Shown one piece after another: positions 63,507 to 64,000 of a stretch of 64,000 nucleotides of DNA (position 1 is the first letter of the stretch; the number at the start of each line of letters is the position of its first letter). The notes beneath the pieces are model-generated. The model saw only the letters and a program-made list of their open reading frames with translations. It was not told the origin of the DNA and made no database searches. The translations under genes were made by a program, and so were the position numbers. This stretch comes from Pseudarthrobacter sp. L1SW. Lineage in GTDB: Bacteria; Actinomycetota; Actinomycetes; Actinomycetales; Micrococcaceae. The DNA is taken from assembly GCF_020809045.1 (NCBI RefSeq), contig NZ_CP078079.1, positions 1,922,001-1,986,000 on the forward strand. The letters run 5' to 3'.

Positions 63507-64000
63507 ATGACCGCCATGCCTCCTCCAGCACGCCGTTCCGCCTCCAGCCGCCACGGCGAATACAAAGTGCCCGGCGGCAAGCTCGTGGTGGTGGACCTGG
63601 ACGTCATCGGTGGCCGGCTGGCCAACGTGAGCGTCAGCGGCGACTTCTTCCTGGAGCCGGACGAGGCACTCCTGGACATCAACCGCGGGCTGGCGGGACT
63701 GCCTGAAACAACAACGGCGGCCGAACTTGCCGCCGTCGTCTCATCGTCGCTTCCGGCCGGCTCAGCCCTGTTCGGCTTTTCCGCGGACGCCGTCGCCGTC
63801 ACCGTCCGCCGCGCCCTCGCCAAGGCGACCTCCTGGGCGGACCACGAGTGGAATGTCATAGCACCCACCGTCCTGCCCACCGAGATCAATGTGGCCCTCG
63901 ACGAGGTCCTCACGGAGGAGGTTGGCGCGGGCCGACGCAACCCCACGCTCCGCTTCTGGGACTGGCAGGAGCCGTCCGTGGTCATCGGCAGCTTCCAGTC
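63507..64000 (+). CDS. Lipoate-protein ligase A family protein (5' part)
   Basis: The first 164 residues of a gene cut by the window edge. The beginning (HGEYKVPGGKLVVVDLDV, SVSGDFFLEPDEALLDIN) resembles the accessory C-terminal domain of LplA. The catalytic domain then begins (INVALDEVLTEEVGAGRRNPTLRFWDWQEPSVVIGSFQ). The accessory domain thus stands at the N-terminus, an arrangement I recall from actinobacteria. It would attach lipoate or a related octanoyl/biotin group. Confidence 0.8.
   Translation, partial: MTAMPPPARRSASSRHGEYKVPGGKLVVVDLDVIGGRLANVSVSGDFFLEPDEALLDINRGLAGLPETTTAAELAAVVSSSLPAGSALFGFSADAVAVTVRRALAKATSWADHEWNVIAPTVLPTEINVALDEVLTEEVGAGRRNPTLRFWDWQEPSVVIGSFQ

Overview
The window is high-GC actinobacterial DNA, most likely from Arthrobacter, Pseudarthrobacter or a close Micrococcaceae relative. 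The evidence is WhiA, RbpA and OpcA, a tkt-tal-pgi-zwf-opcA-pgl cluster, a SufR-led suf operon with a Rieske gene, frequent GTG/TTG starts, and several promoters whose -10 box (TANNNT) lies 6-8 nt from the start codon, as expected for leaderless mRNAs. Genus is inferred from gene order and family resemblance, not from a search.

Layout. 1-4152: heterodimeric ABC exporter with a GntR regulator. 4200-14453: uvrA, HAD phosphatase, acyltransferase, uvrC, rapZ-yvcK-whiA and sodA. 14716-18693: gap-pgk-tpiA-secG, then rbpA. 18646-26884 (minus): pentose phosphate operon, meeting rbpA tail to tail with a 48-bp overlap. 27385-33042: ctaB, a SulP transporter fused to carbonic anhydrase, a CPBP protease and ctaA. 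33002-40077: an ABC-2 exporter divergent from sufR-sufB-sufD-Rieske-sufC-sufT. 40086-41907: an IS30-family element lying between the arms of a perfect 28-bp inverted repeat, then a second 19-bp inverted repeat. 41930-47502: a zinc metallopeptidase, an acyl-CoA ligase/thiolase pair, and the BioY-BioM-BioN biotin importer. 47812-52227: an accessory pair of secreted proteins, a beta-propeller phytase and a GH16 glycosidase, both with DNRLRE-type modules. 52414-56177: ABC-F ATPase, a YbaK remnant between inverted repeats, then SURF1, a small Cys/His protein and a DUF3099 protein. 56331-64000: fabG, an atypical SDR, serB, map, a methyltransferase, an ABC ATPase, a TSUP permease, an RNA methyltransferase, zinc-free L31 and the start of a lipoate ligase-like gene.

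How it works together. The centre is core carbon metabolism (triose-phosphate half of glycolysis plus oxidative and non-oxidative pentose phosphate pathway). RapZ/YvcK/WhiA form the usual conserved trio. CtaA, CtaB and SURF1 all serve cytochrome oxidase assembly. The suf operon makes Fe-S clusters, but no SufS or SufU gene is visible here. The ligase/thiolase pair beside BioYMN recalls the Bacillus yhfS-yhfT-yhfU(bioY) operon.

Most of the window is ordinary core genome. The parts worth a second look are the IS30/inverted-repeat arrangement, the thiolase lacking its C-terminal catalytic cysteine, the small Cys/His protein next to SURF1, the SDR with displaced catalytic residues, the duplicated DNRLRE modules on the phytase, and several promoter-overlapping palindromes. 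I did not find a convincing new defence, CRISPR or toxin-antitoxin system. No rRNA, tRNA or CRISPR array was recognised.
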